From: Nitrososphaerota archaeon
GTDB lineage: Archaea; Thermoproteota; Nitrososphaeria_A; Caldarchaeales; Wolframiiraptoraceae
Reading direction: 5' to 3'
Assembly: GCA_021163925.1 (NCBI GenBank)
Contig: JAGGTD010000016.1
Span: 1-35,837, forward strand
Length of the DNA: 35,837 nucleotides
In this document: in pieces, positions 1 through 7,731 of the stretch
Layout of the letters: each line of letters starts with the position of its first letter
Numbering within the stretch: the first letter of the stretch is position 1
Position numbers and translations under genes: made by a program
The notes under the pieces: model-generated
What the model was told of the DNA's origin: nothing
Databases searched by the model: none
What the model saw: only the letters and a program-made list of their open reading frames with translations

Positions 1-150
1 CTCCTCGTTCACGTAGGTTCCATGGAAGGTTACGTCTGGATAATCCTTCAAGACCTCTAGGAACTTCCTCCTGATCTCCTTAAGCTCTTCCTCGCTCAGC
101 TTCGGGAGCCTACCCTTCTCGGTGAAGTGGAAGACTATTACCTTAGCCAT
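1..150 (-). CDS. Unknown protein, N-terminal 50 residues only
   Basis: A reading frame starts at the ATG complementary to 148-150 and stays open to the left edge, so the C-terminus lies outside the window. The visible part begins MAKVIVFHFTEKGRLPKLSE, giving a short beta strand followed by a charged helix (EEELKEIRRKFLEVLKD). This is reminiscent of small ferredoxin-like alpha/beta proteins, but I do not recognise the family. It is divergent from nop5, with which it shares the 151-231 spacer. The frame has no stop and its codon use (AAG, GAG, AGG) is like that of its neighbours. Confidence 0.6.
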   Translation of the reverse strand, partial: MAKVIVFHFTEKGRLPKLSEEELKEIRRKFLEVLKDYPDVTFHGTYVNEE

Positions 151-198
151 ATATCTTCTTATCTAGGATGGATTTTAAGGCTTTTGGCCAGAGGCTAA

Positions 199-208
199 TT
201 TTTAAAAG
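199..208 (+). promoter_or_regulatory. TATA box of nop5-flpA
   Basis: The A/T block TTTTTAAAAG is centred about 28 nt before the ATG at 232. In archaea transcription starts about 25-27 nt after the box, so the nop5 mRNA is probably leaderless or nearly so. No Shine-Dalgarno sequence precedes the ATG, which fits. Confidence 0.6.
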
Positions 209-231
209 GCTGGCTTGCTAGAAATCTTGCG

Positions 232-1416
232 ATGATAAAACTCGCCTTAAGCCCCCTCGGCGTCATAGCTCTGAGGGACGATGAGCTATTGGCATCTAGG
301 CTATTCAAGGGGGATCCCGCCTCGATAGCCTCGAAGTTCTCGAAGGCTTCAAGCGGGGAGCTCGTGGATGAGGTTAAGGACTTGATGGATGAGGTCGCGG
401 CTGGAGATGTTGAGGAGGTTTTGGTCGAGCCTCCAACCCTGATCCCAGCCCTCTCCCAAAGCTATCGAGGGGTGAGGTTTAGGGAGCTTGAGGAGCCGAT
501 AAACATCGAGGAAGTCTTCGTCAAAAATGGCTTGGTGAGAGATTTAGACGAGTATAGGAGGAGGGTTAAGGAGGTGATGGACTCGCTGCTCGTGACCGAG
601 CTTAAGGAGGCGGTTGCGCGGAGAGATGTGATGATCGTCCACGCAGTCCACGTCTTAGAAGACTTGGATAAGCAGATAAACATGTTCTACACGAGATGTA
701 GGGAGTGGTATGGGCTGCACTTTCCCGAACTCGCAGACCTAGTAGATGAGCCTGAAGAGTATATGCGGATAGTTGCCGAGCTCGGCTCTAGGAAAAACTA
801 TACGATCGAGGGGCTTAAGAAGATCTTGGGGAGCGCGAGAAAGGCCAAGGATGTCCTCGAGAAAGCCGAGGCATCTATTGGAGCTGAGATGAGCCCAGAG
901 GATGAGGAGAGGGTTAAGGATGTTGCGAGAGAAGGGCTTAGGCTGATCAAGTTGAAGAGGGAGCAGGAGAACTACATCAAGGAGCTCATGTCGGTTGAGG
1001 CCCCGAATCTCTCAGCGATCGCAGGCCCAATTCTAGGGGCTAAGCTCATCTCCTTGGCCGGTGGATTGGAGAAGCTCGCGAGGCTTCCAGCGAGCACGAT
1101 CCAAGTCCTTGGAGCGGAGAAAGCTTTATTCAGATTCTTCAGAACCGGTAGAGGCGCTCCAAAGCATGGGATAATCTTCCAGCATCCATATGTTCATGGA
1201 TCTCCGAGATGGCAGAGAGGGAAGATAGCTAGATTGTTGGCGGCGAAGATAGCGATAGCCGCTAGAATAGACTACTTCTCAAGGGAGGATAGGAGTTCTG
1301 AGCTCAGGAAGGCCCTTGAGGAGAGGTATGCTGAGATCAAGCAGAAGTATGCTCAGCCTCCAGCGAGAAAGCCTAGGAAGAAGCGTGGTAAGCGTAGGTC
1401 GAGGAGACGTAAATGA
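232..1416 (+). CDS. nop5: Nop5/Nop56, C/D box RNP scaffold protein
   Basis: This is the scaffold of the archaeal box C/D RNP, which carries out guide-directed 2'-O-methylation of RNA. It joins L7Ae bound to the K-turn with fibrillarin, the methyltransferase. Its 394 residues are normal for the family. An N-terminal fibrillarin-binding part is followed by a long charged coiled coil (about residues 110-250). The Nop domain follows, with its signature GPILGAKLISLAGG near residue 265 and GAPKHGIIFQHP near 306. The last 17 residues are a lysine/arginine tail, as usual in this family. It is followed after 27 nt by fibrillarin, the standard archaeal pair. Identification is secure. Confidence 0.97.
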   Translation: MIKLALSPLGVIALRDDELLASRLFKGDPASIASKFSKASSGELVDEVKDLMDEVAAGDVEEVLVEPPTLIPALSQSYRGVRFRELEEPINIEEVFVKNGLVRDLDEYRRRVKEVMDSLLVTELKEAVARRDVMIVHAVHVLEDLDKQINMFYTRCREWYGLHFPELADLVDEPEEYMRIVAELGSRKNYTIEGLKKILGSARKAKDVLEKAEASIGAEMSPEDEERVKDVAREGLRLIKLKREQENYIKELMSVEAPNLSAIAGPILGAKLISLAGGLEKLARLPASTIQVLGAEKALFRFFRTGRGAPKHGIIFQHPYVHGSPRWQRGKIARLLAAKIAIAARIDYFSREDRSSELRKALEERYAEIKQKYAQPPARKPRKKRGKRRSRRRK

Positions 1417-1443
1417 ATATAGATCGGCTTAACAGGCTTATCA

Positions 1444-2139
1444 ATGGTGGGAATGGTCGAGGTTAAGCCTCATGAGAAGTTTGAGGGAGTCTATTGGATA
1501 ATTGACACGGAGAAGATTTTGGCGACGAAGAATCTAGCTCCAGGAGTTCAGGTCTATGGCGAGAGACTGTTTAGGGTTGGTGGAGTCGAGTATAGGGCTT
1601 GGATACCCTATAGGAGTAAGCTCGCGGCCGCCATCCTGAAGGGGATTAAGGAGATATTCATAAGACCTGGTTCAAAGGTCCTCTATCTCGGAACCGCCAC
1701 GGGGACGACGTCAAGCCATGTATCAGATATAATCGGAGAATCTGGGATACTATATGGGGTTGAGTTCGCCTCAAGAGTCATGATCCAGTTTAAGCGGAAC
1801 GTCGCCGATAGGAGGCCTAATGTGATCCCAATATTCGCTGATGCGAGGAAGCCCTCAACCTATGCTGGAATCGTTGGAGAGGTCGATGTGATATATTGCG
1901 ATGTCGCCCAGCCCGAGCAGGCGAAGCTCTTCTCAGACAACGCTAGATTGATGTTAAGGAGCAAAGGTCATGGATTGATCGCGGTCAAGGCTAGGAGCAT
2001 AGATAGCGTCGAGGAGCCTGAGGCCGTCTATAGAAGGGAGATCGAAACTCTGGAGAAAAATGGATTGAAACCGTTAGAGGTGGTTGATCTTGAACCATAT
2101 GAGAGGGATCATGTAATGGTAGTCGTTGAGTATCGATGA
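1444..2139 (+). CDS. flpA: Fibrillarin-like rRNA/tRNA 2'-O-methyltransferase
   Basis: This is the catalytic subunit of the C/D box RNP. It transfers methyl from S-adenosylmethionine to the ribose 2'-OH of the nucleotide selected by the guide RNA. The 231-residue length is typical. The SAM-binding motif VLYLGTATGTTSSHVSD lies near residue 79. GVEFASR follows as the acidic loop, and VDVIYCDVAQPEQA matches motif IV of fibrillarins. Archaeal fibrillarins lack the glycine/arginine-rich N-terminus of eukaryotes, and so does this one. It is cotranscribed with nop5. An in-frame second ATG four codons in is an alternative start. Confidence 0.97.
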   Translation: MVGMVEVKPHEKFEGVYWIIDTEKILATKNLAPGVQVYGERLFRVGGVEYRAWIPYRSKLAAAILKGIKEIFIRPGSKVLYLGTATGTTSSHVSDIIGESGILYGVEFASRVMIQFKRNVADRRPNVIPIFADARKPSTYAGIVGEVDVIYCDVAQPEQAKLFSDNARLMLRSKGHGLIAVKARSIDSVEEPEAVYRREIETLEKNGLKPLEVVDLEPYERDHVMVVVEYR

Positions 2140-2344
2140 GGCTGGAGACCTTATAACGCTCTTCTAGAATCTCTCCATCGCATTCCCTCGCATATCTCGT
2201 CGAGAATCCGTAAATTAGGTTAAGCTTATGATCGTCGATGTCGTTTAGCTAGACCTCAACGTCCTGTAGGTCTTTGTTTATGATTAAGTCGATTATTATT
2301 CGGCTCGACCACACAGCGCTACCCGCTCCAATGAAGACTATCTT
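2140..2344 (-). pseudogene. Remnant of a glycoside hydrolase family 4 gene
   Basis: The 320 bp between flpA and the next gene have no intact gene, but the minus strand holds a decayed one. Read from 2344 leftward it gives KIVFIGAGSAVWSSRIIIDL, the NAD-binding start of GH4 enzymes (alpha-galactosidase, alpha-glucosidase and 6-phospho-glucosidase type). An in-frame TAG comes just before LNDIDDHKLNLI, where GH4 proteins have the conserved (M/N)DID turn. The frame then continues with GFSTRYARECDGEILEERYK. No start codon precedes the lysine. The homology stops at the end of flpA, so the remaining roughly 350 residues have been lost. Beyond it, 2345-2459 shows nothing recognisable except a T-run at 2421-2427. 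Confidence 0.6.
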
Positions 2345-2459
2345 CTGAGGAAAGAGGGGAACGGGTTTGCGGTAGCTATGATGAATAGGTTGAGCTAATC
2401 CACGCTACGCATTCTTGAGCCTTTTTTAGAGGCTACTCTCTAGATGAAACTTTATGGAC

Positions 2460-4058
2460 TCAGCGATCTTGTTGGAGGAATTTATGGATCGCGTGAGCCG
2501 CCTTCAATCCATCCAGCGTCGCGTGGGTGAAGGTCGATGGCCCCCTTATAACATCCCCTCCAGCGAATACGCCCCGCCTGCTCGTCGAATAGTTTTCATC
2601 TACCTCGATTAAACCGCGCTTCGTAAACTTTATCCCATCTCCCGGCTTTATCCAGCTTAGATCCGGTTCTTGACCTATCGCTAGGATCACGTGATCGGCC
2701 TCAACCTCGAACTCCGATCCAGGTATCGGTATAGGTCTTCTCCTTCCATCAGGTCCCGGCTCGCCCAACCTCATCTTAATGCATCTCATTCCTATCACTT
2801 TTCCATCTCTGCCCAGTATCTCGATCGGCATGGCGAGGAAATCTATCTTGACGCCCTCCTCTAATGCTCTTTCGACCCCTTCATCACTGGCCGGCATCTC
2901 GGCCCTACCCCTCCTATACATTACCCTAGCCTCCCTCGCTCCAAGTCTTAGGGCTGTTCTAGCGGAGTCTATCGCGACATCTCCTCCACCTATAACCCAA
3001 ACGACTCCCTCGAGCTTCCTAAGCTTTCCAGACTTTACGAGCTTTAAGAATTCCAATGCTTGATGGACTCCCTCCAACTCCACTCCTGGAATCTTTAGGG
3101 TTCTCGGCTTGTGTGCGCCTGTTGAGATGAATATCGCCTTAAACCCCATCTTGAAGAGATCATCTATTCCAATCTCATCGCCTATCCTCGTGGAGGTCTT
3201 GAACTCGACCCCGATTCTCTCCAAGAGCTTAACCTCATCTTCCAAGACTTTCCTCGGAAGCCTATATTCTGGAATAGCTTGAGCGAGCATCCCCCCAATC
3301 TCTTGAGACTCCTCGAAGACCGTGACCGAGTATCCCATCAACCTCAGATGATAGGCGGCTGTGAGGCCCGCTGGCCCAGATCCTATCACGGCGACCTTAA
3401 TCCCCTTGCTCTGCTTTGGGCTTGGCTGAAGCCTTATCTTATCGACGTTTTCGACTATGGCCCTCTTAATCAATCTGATCGAGATGGGCTTAAGACCGAT
3501 CCTCTTGAAGGTGCAGGCATCTTCACAGTATCCGATACATATTCTCCCGCAGACACCTAGTAGAGGTGTGAATCTCAATCCAAGTTTATAGGCTTCATCC
3601 AGCCTTCCATTCGCGACGAGTTTTAGGAATGCTGGGACGCTGAAGTTTATCGGACATGCTTCAACACATCTCGGCAGAATGCATGCTAGGCATCTTCTTG
3701 CCTCCATTACCGCATCCTCAAGACTCACCTCTTTAACGACCTCATCAAATCCCCCAACTCTAACATTTGCTGGAATTTCAACGGGCTTTAACTTCGCCTC
3801 AATCTCCTCGATCAGATCCTCTCTAAACTCTTTAATCCTTGAAGCGAGCAACTTGAAGACCTCTTTCAATTTTTCAGATTCTATTCCAAAGTCTATGAGC
3901 TTATTCGCAAGATCCCTCACGAAGCTCTTATCCACCTCGGATAACTCTATGTCGAGTGAGACTCCGGACTCCTTGAGGAAGTCGAGCAGCCTCCCTGAAA
4001 CTTGTGTTAGGGATGATCGCCGCAATATTTCATCCATGATCTCCGAGACTCTGGCCAT
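2460..4058 (-). CDS. GltD-like NAD(P)H-dependent FAD/Fe-S oxidoreductase
   Basis: It belongs to the glutamate synthase small-subunit family, which passes electrons between NAD(P)H and FAD. An unusual helical extension covers residues 1 to about 105. Next are the cysteines of the Fe-S domain: C-L-A-C, P-R-C, E-A-C-P near residue 122, then GVCGRICIGYCEDAC. The FAD site is VIGSGPAGLTAAYHL near 221. The NADPH site is VIGGGDVAIDSARTA near 354. The C-terminal FAD motif is GVFAGGDVIRG. No large glutamate synthase subunit is adjacent, so the partner is unknown; homologues serve as GltA or as the NfnB-type flavin subunit. ATG 4058 is preferred over TTG 4061 because AGGAG lies 6 nt before it. Confidence 0.88.
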   Translation of the reverse strand: MARVSEIMDEILRRSSLTQVSGRLLDFLKESGVSLDIELSEVDKSFVRDLANKLIDFGIESEKLKEVFKLLASRIKEFREDLIEEIEAKLKPVEIPANVRVGGFDEVVKEVSLEDAVMEARRCLACILPRCVEACPINFSVPAFLKLVANGRLDEAYKLGLRFTPLLGVCGRICIGYCEDACTFKRIGLKPISIRLIKRAIVENVDKIRLQPSPKQSKGIKVAVIGSGPAGLTAAYHLRLMGYSVTVFEESQEIGGMLAQAIPEYRLPRKVLEDEVKLLERIGVEFKTSTRIGDEIGIDDLFKMGFKAIFISTGAHKPRTLKIPGVELEGVHQALEFLKLVKSGKLRKLEGVVWVIGGGDVAIDSARTALRLGAREARVMYRRGRAEMPASDEGVERALEEGVKIDFLAMPIEILGRDGKVIGMRCIKMRLGEPGPDGRRRPIPIPGSEFEVEADHVILAIGQEPDLSWIKPGDGIKFTKRGLIEVDENYSTSRRGVFAGGDVIRGPSTFTHATLDGLKAAHAIHKFLQQDR

Positions 4059-4100
4059 CAACCGCTCCTAAACTTCACATGAGTTAAACCTTTGGTCAAA

Positions 4101-4110
4101 GCTTTTAAGG
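4101..4110 (+). promoter_or_regulatory. TATA box of the PspC-domain gene
   Basis: GCTTTTAAGG lies about 20-30 nt before the candidate TTG starts at 4126 and 4135, in the 67 bp spacer shared with the divergent oxidoreductase gene. It suggests a leaderless transcript. Confidence 0.4.
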
Positions 4111-4125
4111 AGATCGGGGGGATTA

Positions 4126-4557
4126 TTGATCGAGTTGAGCCAGACTCCGAGAAGGCTTCTGAGATCGGAGAGGGATAAGGTGATAGCGGGGGTTATAGGC
4201 GGGCTTGGAGAATATCTTAACATAGATTCAAACATCTTGAGGTTGTTGGCGGTAGCCCTCTTCATAGTCTCGCCGGCCGTCATGGCCCTACTCTATCTCG
4301 CGGCGGTCTTCCTAATCCCAAGGGCTGGAAGCGATAAACCCCTAATCTCATCCATAGACTTATCGAAGCACTCAACGCTCATCATAGGATTAATCCTCTT
4401 CCTAATCGGGGCAGCCCTACTCGGACCATCGGCCGCCGCGACCGCCTCCATAATCTTACATCCAGTCGAGCCTCTTATGACCTTCCAGCTAGCGATCTCA
4501 CTCATCCTCTTGATCGTGGGCCTCATCATGATGATCTCCCACCTGAAGAAGATTTGA
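4126..4557 (+). CDS. PspC-domain membrane protein
   Basis: The first half is a PspC domain: RRLLRSERDKVIAGVIGGLG then EYLNIDSNILRLLAVALF, with the typical hydrophobic helix ending LYLAAVFLIP. In bacteria PspC belongs to the envelope-stress (phage shock) response; the archaeal role is not established. Two more hydrophobic segments follow (about residues 84-105 and 118-139), so the protein has three membrane spans. The start is a TTG at 4126; TTG 4135 is an alternative. A pyrimidine-rich stretch at about 4597-4607 may end the transcript. Confidence 0.8.
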   Translation: MIELSQTPRRLLRSERDKVIAGVIGGLGEYLNIDSNILRLLAVALFIVSPAVMALLYLAAVFLIPRAGSDKPLISSIDLSKHSTLIIGLILFLIGAALLGPSAAATASIILHPVEPLMTFQLAISLILLIVGLIMMISHLKKI

Positions 4558-4664
4558 TCACACACTCCCACCAATATTCGGATATAGTCGAGACCCTTCT
4601 CTTTTTCCCATTAATTTAAGCTAAAATAGGGGCTGGATAAGCGGTTGGGGGGAGTAGGGCGTAG

Positions 4665-5123
4665 ATGCCTCATTGGGGCTACTCGGTTCAAGAGGTCGAT
4701 AAGGCTAGAACCGTCAAGGCGAGCCTGAGGGAGGTCGACGTCTCGCCTAAGTGGTCTAGGGAGGTTTGTAGGGCGATCTTAGGATTGAAGCTTCCAGAGG
4801 CGAGGAAACTTCTAGAGGACGTGGTGGCTAAGAGGAGGATGATACCATATAGGAGATATAATAAGAATAGGGCTCATCATAGGCAGACCAAGGGGCCTGG
4901 AGGATATCCCGTGAAGGTCGCAAAGCTCATGCTAAAGCTCTTAGATAGCCTTGAGGCGAACGCGGACTTCAAGGGGCTTGATCCAGATGAAGTGGTGATA
5001 GTCCACGCCGCCGCCCATAAGGGTAGGAGAATTAGAAAGTTCATCGAGAGGGCTTTCGGGAGGTCAACCCCATACGATAAGGTTTTAGTCCATATCGAGG
5101 TGATGGGGGAGGTGAAGGAGTAG
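4665..5123 (+). CDS. rpl22: 50S ribosomal protein uL22
   Basis: A large-subunit protein that lines the peptide exit tunnel. The 152 residues match archaeal uL22, including the hairpin region RRMIPYRRYNKNRAHHRQTK and the C-terminal strand FGRSTPYDKVLVHIEV. It opens a six-gene ribosomal block. A T/A-rich element at 4611-4628 is a likely promoter. The usual upstream partners (uL3, uL4, uL23, uL2, uS19) are not here; a PspC gene takes their place. Confidence 0.97.
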   Translation: MPHWGYSVQEVDKARTVKASLREVDVSPKWSREVCRAILGLKLPEARKLLEDVVAKRRMIPYRRYNKNRAHHRQTKGPGGYPVKVAKLMLKLLDSLEANADFKGLDPDEVVIVHAAAHKGRRIRKFIERAFGRSTPYDKVLVHIEVMGEVKE

Positions 5124-5124
5124 C

Positions 5125-5775
5125 TTGTCCGCGATAAAGAAGATCTTAAAGGATAAGATGAAGAAGGCTGAGATCTACGAATACTTGGCCGAGAAGCTAA
5201 AGGACGCGGGATTCGGTGGAGTCGACATATTCTTCACCCCGATCGGGACTAGGATCACGATCTACGCCATGAGACCTGGGAGGGTTATAGGGTCTAGGGG
5301 TAGGACGATCAAGGAGATCTCCAGGGAGCTTGAGGAGAAGTTTGGGGTAGAGAATCCGAACGTGACCGTGGCTGAGATAGAGGTTCCGGAGCTGAACCCG
5401 CATGTCATGGCTAGGAGGATAGCTCAAGCGATCGAGCGTGGAGTTAGGCATAGGAGGGTGGCGTTCTGGGCCTTGAGGAGGATAATGGAGGCGGGTGCGA
5501 GGGGATGCGAGATAGAGATTAGCGGGAAATTGACCTCGGCGAGGCATAGGACCGAGAAGTTCTCGGCTGGAATCATGCCGAAGTCGGGAGACTTAGCCTT
5601 AAAGTATGTGAAGGTCGGTAAGGCCTCAATCCTCCTAAAGACCGGGGTATTCGGGATCAAGGTCAAGATCTATCCACCCGACGCCCCAATGCCCGAGGAG
5701 ATCAAGATAGATGTCAGCAAGGTTGCGGCGAAAAAGGAGGCTGAGAGCGGTGGTGAAGGAAGTCAAGGAACTTAG
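5125..5775 (+). CDS. rps3: 30S ribosomal protein uS3
   Basis: A small-subunit protein at the mRNA entry channel. It has a type II KH domain with the GxxG loop in RVIGSRGRTIKEIS, then the C-terminal domain (ARGCEIEISGKLTSARHRTE). 216 residues is normal for archaea. It starts at a TTG one base after the uL22 stop, with AGGAG a few bases upstream, so translation is probably coupled. Its 3' end overlaps uL29. Confidence 0.96.
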   Translation: MSAIKKILKDKMKKAEIYEYLAEKLKDAGFGGVDIFFTPIGTRITIYAMRPGRVIGSRGRTIKEISRELEEKFGVENPNVTVAEIEVPELNPHVMARRIAQAIERGVRHRRVAFWALRRIMEAGARGCEIEISGKLTSARHRTEKFSAGIMPKSGDLALKYVKVGKASILLKTGVFGIKVKIYPPDAPMPEEIKIDVSKVAAKKEAESGGEGSQGT

Positions 5776-5953
5776 GGAGAAGAGTACGAAGGAGCTGATA
5801 GAGGAGCTCGATAGACTTAGAGCAGAACTGATCCTGACTAGGAGCAAGACCGTCGCCGGCGGAGGACTTGAGAAGACCGCGCTCGTCAGGAACATGAGGA
5901 GGAGGATAGCGAGAATACTCACCATCTTGAGAGAACGCGGCGTTAAGCTATAA
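5750..5953 (+). CDS. rpl29: 50S ribosomal protein uL29
   Basis: A short two-helix protein near the exit tunnel. The sequence KEVKELREKSTKELIEELDR is the first helix, and ALVRNMRRRIARILTILRER the second. A longer frame from 5711 exists, but the family starts near VKELRE. The GTG at 5750 has GGAGG (5736-5740) 9 nt upstream and gives 67 residues, the normal size. This start overlaps the uS3 end by 26 nt. Confidence 0.93.
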   Translation: MVKEVKELREKSTKELIEELDRLRAELILTRSKTVAGGGLEKTALVRNMRRRIARILTILRERGVKL

Positions 5954-5998
5954 TTCGATAAAAATACCTTTAATGCGCAGGATGTCTTCCTTGAAGTG

Positions 5999-6280
5999 AT
6001 GAAGACCTTAACTCCGAGGAATATTCTCAGGCATGAACTCCTAGGTCTGAGGGTTAAAGCCAAGCCGCTTAAAGGGGATTATATCCATGTAGGCGAGGTG
6101 GTTGGTGAGACGAGGAACATGCTGAGAGTTTTGAGAGATGATGGACGAATCATCTCCCTCCCTAAAGAGGCATATTTCTTCGAATTTCAGCTCCCATCAA
6201 ACGAGAAAGTCTTGGTTGAGGGAAGGATGCTTATTGGGAGGCCTGAGGAGAGGTTGAAGAAGAGGGTTAGGAGATGGTAG
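5999..6280 (+). CDS. rnp1: RNase P protein component 1 (Rpp29/Pop4)
   Basis: A subunit of archaeal RNase P, which matures tRNA 5' ends; it binds Rpp21 and the RNA specificity domain. The Sm-like barrel is visible in GDYIHVGEVVGETRNMLRV and GRIISLPKEAYFFEFQLP, and the conserved basic C-terminus RPEERLKKRVRRW is present. 93 residues from ATG 5999; a GTG at 5996 is in frame. A TATA-like ATAAAAATAC at 5958-5967 suggests a separate promoter. In most archaea the translation factor SUI1 gene lies between uL29 and this gene; it is missing here. Confidence 0.95.
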   Translation: MKTLTPRNILRHELLGLRVKAKPLKGDYIHVGEVVGETRNMLRVLRDDGRIISLPKEAYFFEFQLPSNEKVLVEGRMLIGRPEERLKKRVRRW

Positions 6281-6343
6281 CTGGGTTTAAGGCTTTTATT
6301 TACCCATTCCGAGAACGTGGGAGGATTGGAGGTCGCCTAAGAG

Positions 6344-6667
6344 ATGGTTACCAAGAATATTGGGATACCCGTTAAGCCTCCTGAAAGGGAGTGCGACGAC
6401 CCAAACTGCCCCTTCCACGGCCACCTCAAGATCAGGGGGATAATCTTGACCGGAGTGGTTTATAAGAAGAGGGCTCCGAAGACGGTGATCGTTAGGCGGG
6501 AATACCTACACTACGTCAAGAAGTATAAGCGATATGAGCGGAGGAGGAGCAATATTCCAGCCCATCTCCCACCATGCATCGATGTCAAGGAGGGAGATAA
6601 GGTTAAGATAGCTGAGTGTAGGCCGATAAGCAAGACCGTGAGCTTCGTCGTGATAGAGAAGCTTTAG
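6344..6667 (+). CDS. rps17: 30S ribosomal protein uS17
   Basis: An OB-fold 16S-binding protein. Residues 1-30 carry the archaeal extension with a Cys/His cluster (CDDPNCPFHGHLKIRG). The conserved core follows: GVVYKKRAPKTVIVRREYLH and VKEGDKVKIAECRPISKTVS. Length 107 is typical. GGAGG at 6329-6333 serves the ATG, and a TATA-like CTTTTATTTA lies near 6294-6303. Confidence 0.96.
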   Translation: MVTKNIGIPVKPPERECDDPNCPFHGHLKIRGIILTGVVYKKRAPKTVIVRREYLHYVKKYKRYERRRSNIPAHLPPCIDVKEGDKVKIAECRPISKTVSFVVIEKL

Positions 6668-6721
6668 CTTGAGGGTGAGGTTTAAAGCATCGACAAACCT
6701 CTGCTTGATGGGTGGTGATGG

Positions 6722-7156
6722 ATGTCTAGGAGGAGCAGAGCCGTCGCCGCTGTCGGGATCCTTGAGCGGAGGCCGAACATACCTAGGACTATAAACGTTG
6801 GGTCAGAGATCCTATGCACCGACAACTCTGGAGCTCAGATATTGAAGATAGTCCAAGTCCATGGGATCAAGACCAGGCTTAGACAGCATCCATGCGCATG
6901 CGTCGGAGACCTAGTATCGGTCACGGTCAAGAAGGGGCCTATAGATCTTAGGAAGAAGGTCCTACACGCAGTGATAGTTAGGCAGAAGAAGCCCTATAGG
7001 AGGCCCGATGGAACTTGGATAATGTTCGAGGATACGGCCGCGGTCCTAGTCACCCCAGAAGGAGATATTAAGGCCACGGAGATTAGGGGACCTGTAGCCA
7101 AGGAGGCCGCTGAGAGGTGGCCTAGGATAGCTAATGCGGCGAGTATAATAGTCTGA
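6722..7156 (+). CDS. rpl14: 50S ribosomal protein uL14
   Basis: A protein of the intersubunit face. Family features are seen in order: GSEILCTDNSGAQILKIVQV, the basic VSVTVKKGPIDLRKKVLHAV and VRQKKPYRRPDG, then GPVAKEAAERWPRIANAAS. 144 residues is normal for archaea. It is the last gene of the ribosomal block: uL24, eS4 and uL5, which usually follow, are absent from the window. Confidence 0.96.
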   Translation: MSRRSRAVAAVGILERRPNIPRTINVGSEILCTDNSGAQILKIVQVHGIKTRLRQHPCACVGDLVSVTVKKGPIDLRKKVLHAVIVRQKKPYRRPDGTWIMFEDTAAVLVTPEGDIKATEIRGPVAKEAAERWPRIANAASIIV

Positions 7157-7160
7157 GATT

Positions 7161-7520
7161 TTAGGTTCTCTTGATTATTCTAGCCTCATCTAGAAGCCTT
7201 CTCCTCTCAGATCTACTGGACTCCAATAATTTCTCCAATCTCTCGATAACCCTCGTCATCTTATCAACCCTATCTTGCGTAACTCTACGAGCCGTTTCAC
7301 GCCTGTTCCTCATCAACTCTTGAACGGTGTCGGCCACGCATATGATCTCCGCCAGATTTCTATCCTCAAGAAACTTCGCAAAGGAATGTGAGTAGATTTT
7401 TTCGACACCCGTCTCTAGGTCTTTGATGAGGGCGATGCCCCTTAATTGCTCATACTCTATAATCTCCTCTAGGCTATAGCCTCTCGACAGTGCTTCGAGC
7501 TTCTCCATAGGGCTCAACAT
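7161..7520 (-). CDS. Unknown helical/coiled-coil protein
   Basis: I do not recognise a family. The 119-residue product has an N-terminal part containing LEALSRGYSLEEIIEYEQLR and VEKIYSHSFAKFL. A strongly charged helical half follows, with an apparent coiled coil (MTRVIERLEKLLESSRSERR). No signal peptide or membrane span. It converges on uL14 with a 4 nt gap. ATG 7520 is supported by GGTGA upstream; ATG 7508 is an alternative. The AT-rich element near 7655-7663, readable on both strands, would give it a leader of about 110 nt. Confidence 0.6.
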   Translation of the reverse strand: MLSPMEKLEALSRGYSLEEIIEYEQLRGIALIKDLETGVEKIYSHSFAKFLEDRNLAEIICVADTVQELMRNRRETARRVTQDRVDKMTRVIERLEKLLESSRSERRRLLDEARIIKRT

Positions 7521-7654
7521 CCAGCTTCACCAGGCTATCCCCAACATCTTCTCTATTCTTTTTAGCCGATTAACGGATTGTCATACCCCAATTTAGACCT
7601 ATCTCTCACGGCATACCCGATTTCAATACAGATCTGTAAATTTTTGAAGATTAT

Positions 7655-7662
7655 TTTATAAA
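7655..7662 (+). promoter_or_regulatory. Strong TATA-like box with no normal downstream gene
   Basis: TTTATAAA stands out in the 7521-7731 gap. On the plus strand the predicted transcription start is about 7684-7686, exactly at an ATG (7686) that opens a roughly 53-codon frame running antisense into the 3' end of taw2. Being near-palindromic, it could instead serve the minus-strand unknown gene. Confidence 0.4.
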
Positions 7663-7704
7663 TATGTGCAAATATGCCGGCTTTCATGAGCTATGCGGGG
7701 CTTG

Positions 7705-7723
7705 GGAAGGTTGTGAACCTTCC
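7705..7723. terminator. Perfect 8 bp hairpin after taw2
   Basis: GGAAGGTT-GTG-AACCTTCC is a perfect inverted repeat with a 3 nt loop, 9 nt beyond the taw2 stop codon. It is probably a transcript-end hairpin for taw2, although no T-run follows. It would equally be part of any plus-strand RNA made from the TATA box at 7655. Confidence 0.5.
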
Positions 7724-7731
7724 TATCCCTT

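Noticed and set aside
2370-2395. ATGATGA that could be a box C
   Set aside because: It is followed by TTGA after only 5 nt, with no D box at a suitable distance and no C'/D' pair.
5197-5547. Long antisense frames over the ribosomal and enzyme genes
   Set aside because: They are frame shadows of GC-biased coding DNA; their products have no recognisable features and the sense genes are certain.
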